Assembly (NCBI GenBank): GCA_002320455.1
Contig: DCKU01000142.1
Coordinates: forward strand, 1 to 6,318
Length of the DNA stretch: 6,318 nucleotides
Reading direction: 5' to 3'
Origin: Salinisphaera sp. UBA1666
GTDB lineage: Bacteria > Pseudomonadota > Gammaproteobacteria > Nevskiales > Salinisphaeraceae
Part shown: piece after piece, positions 4,882 to 6,318 of the stretch
Layout: every line of letters starts with the position of its first letter
Position numbering within the stretch: position 1 is the first letter of the stretch
Notes under the pieces: model-generated
Databases searched by the model: none
Told to the model about the DNA's origin: nothing
Seen by the model: the letters and a program-made list of their open reading frames with translations, nothing else
Position numbers and translations under genes: made by a program

Positions 4882-6318
4882 ATGTCCGATGCTCCCAATC
4901 CGCTTTTGGAACTGGTCGCCACCGATGGCCCGGCCCTGCCGGACTTTGCCGCACTGGCACCGCACCACGCCGAGCCCGCGGTCGATCACCTGATCGCCGC
5001 GGCGCGCGAGGCCATCACTACTGCACTGGCCCACGCCGGTGACCCCAGCTGGGATACGGTCATCGCCCCCATCGAAGACAGCCAGGACGCGCTCGACCGG
5101 GCGTTCTCGCCGGTGGCTCACATGCACGCGGTGATGGATTCGCCCGAATGGCGGGCGGCGTATCAGGCGTGCGTGCCCAAGCTGACCGCGTTTTCCTCGG
5201 AGGTGGGCCAGAACACCGCGCTCTTTGAGACCGTGGCGCGGCTCAAGGACAGCCCGGCTTATGTCGAGCTGGGCCCGGCGCGCCAGCGCGTGATTGATCA
5301 CATGCTGCGCGACTTCGAGCTGGCCGGCGTGGCGCTGGAACCTGCGGCCAAGACCCGCTTTGCCGAGATCGCCCAGCGCCGCTCGGAGCTATCGACCACG
5401 TTCCAGCAGAACCTCTTGGATGCGACCCAGGCCTGGCAGAAACACATCACCGATGAGACCCGCCTGGCCGGCCTGCCCACCTCGGCCAAAGAGCTGCTGG
5501 CGCAGAACGCCGCCCAGAAGGATCTCGACGGCTGGCTAATCACGCTGGACGCGCCGAGCCTGATGGCCGTACTCACCTACGCCGACGACCGCAGCCTGCG
5601 CGCCGAGCTTCACGAAGCCTTTGCCACGCGCGCCTCGGACGTGGGGCCCAACGGCGGTGAGTACGACAACTCGGCCCTCATGGACGAGCTCTTGGCCCTG
5701 CGCCACGAAGCCGCCGGTCTGTTGGGCTTTGCCAACTATGCCGAGCAGTCGCTGGCCAAGAAGATGGCCGACAGCCCGAAGCAGATCGAGACCTTCCTGC
5801 TCGACCTGGCCGCGCGCAGCGAGACACCCGCCCACGCCGAGCTGGACGCTTTGGCCGAGCTGGCCCGCGCCGACGGCATCGACACCTTGGCCGCCTGGGA
5901 TATCGGCTATTACGCCGAGAAGCTCAAGACCGCGCGTTACGACTATGCCGAAGAAGACTTAAAGCCTTATTTTGCGGCCCCGGCCGTCATCGACGGCTTG
6001 TTCAAGGTCTGTGCCCGGCTGTTCGATATCCATGTGAGCCCGCGCGCTGACGTAGCCACCTGGCATGACAATGTCACGGTCTATGACATCCACGACACCG
6101 ACGGCACCCTGCGCGGGGTGTTCTATCTCGACCCATATGCCCGCGAGGGCAAGCGCGGCGGCGCCTGGATGCACCCGTTCCAGAGCCGGCGGGTGAGCGG
6201 CGCCGGCACGCAGACGCCGCTGGCGTTTCTGACCTGCAACTTTTCCCCGCCGGTGGGCGACAAGCCGGCACTTCTGACACACGGCGAAGTGACCACGCTG
6301 TTCCACGAGTTCGGCCAC
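4882..6318 (+). CDS. prlC: Oligopeptidase A, M3 family zinc metallopeptidase (partial, C-terminus off the window)
   Basis: This cytosolic peptidase degrades short peptides, including cleaved signal peptides in E. coli. The window holds the first 479 codons with no stop; about 680 residues are expected, so roughly 200 are missing. The N-terminal helical half includes RAFSPVAHMHAVMDSPE (73-89), DHMLRDFELAGVAL (139-152), TRASDVGPNGG (249-259) and LALRHEAAGLLGFANYAEQSLAKKMADSP (271-299). The catalytic half begins around WDIGYYAEKLK (339-349) and GVFYLDPYAREGKRGGAWM (412-430), and ends in LFHEFGH with the zinc motif H475-E476-xx-H479. The last motif residue is the last codon of the window; the third zinc ligand lies beyond. 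ATG at 4882 is the only in-frame ATG or GTG after a stop at 4846-4848; its SD is weak. The gene is divergent from gor across 158 bp. Confidence 0.95.
   Translation, partial: MSDAPNPLLELVATDGPALPDFAALAPHHAEPAVDHLIAAAREAITTALAHAGDPSWDTVIAPIEDSQDALDRAFSPVAHMHAVMDSPEWRAAYQACVPKLTAFSSEVGQNTALFETVARLKDSPAYVELGPARQRVIDHMLRDFELAGVALEPAAKTRFAEIAQRRSELSTTFQQNLLDATQAWQKHITDETRLAGLPTSAKELLAQNAAQKDLDGWLITLDAPSLMAVLTYADDRSLRAELHEAFATRASDVGPNGGEYDNSALMDELLALRHEAAGLLGFANYAEQSLAKKMADSPKQIETFLLDLAARSETPAHAELDALAELARADGIDTLAAWDIGYYAEKLKTARYDYAEEDLKPYFAAPAVIDGLFKVCARLFDIHVSPRADVATWHDNVTVYDIHDTDGTLRGVFYLDPYAREGKRGGAWMHPFQSRRVSGAGTQTPLAFLTCNFSPPVGDKPALLTHGEVTTLFHEFGH

Noticed and set aside
4783..5301. A 172-codon minus-strand open frame opposite the start of prlC
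   Set aside because: It is antisense to the conserved N-terminal half of prlC and crosses the gor/prlC intergenic region. It shows no motif and would conflict with the candidate prlC promoter.
1..6318. Mobile elements, CRISPR array, tRNA or rRNA genes, defence system
   Set aside because: No transposase or integrase frames, regularly spaced repeats or RNA-gene signatures were seen. The genes are ordinary core functions with similar base composition throughout.

Overview
This window looks like a chromosomal housekeeping segment from a GC-rich gammaproteobacterium. The evidence is the E. coli-type glutathione reductase (450 residues, catalytic residues at the E. coli positions), the cofactor-dependent phosphoglycerate mutase GpmA, the oligopeptidase A homologue PrlC and a YccU-type CoA-binding protein. 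The proteins are rather acidic and Ala/Asp-rich. A halophilic lineage such as Salinisphaera would fit, but that is only a guess. I see no phage, transposon, CRISPR, tRNA or rRNA signal.

Layout from left to right. At 54-467 (minus) is a YccU-like CoA-binding protein. A 172-bp divergent intergenic region (468-639) with two dyads and candidate promoters follows. At 640-1158 (plus) is an uncharacterised protein with a HEAGH zinc-metalloprotease-like motif. It converges on gpmA, with a perfect 11-bp hairpin between the two. Four minus-strand genes then read from right to left: gor (4723 to 3371), a predicted outer-membrane lipoprotein alpha/beta hydrolase (3374 to 2496), a secreted 3D-domain protein (2446 to 2033) and gpmA (1952 to 1206). 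Gor and the hydrolase overlap by four bases (GTGA), which suggests translational coupling. The next gaps are 49 and 80 bp, so one transcript is possible but not shown. Divergent from gor, prlC runs from 4882 off the right edge and is cut exactly at the end of its catalytic HEFGH motif.

Functionally the window mixes thiol redox homeostasis (gor), glycolysis (gpmA), envelope functions (lipoprotein hydrolase, 3D protein) and peptide turnover (prlC). The gor/prlC neighbourhood resembles E. coli, where, as I recall it, rlmJ lies between them.

No gene-free stretch exceeds 300 bases. The largest are 468-639 and 4724-4881. I did not find an exotic multi-gene system. The best leads are the uncharacterised HEAGH protein, the GTGA-coupled gor-lipoprotein pair and the dyad symmetries near the divergent promoters.
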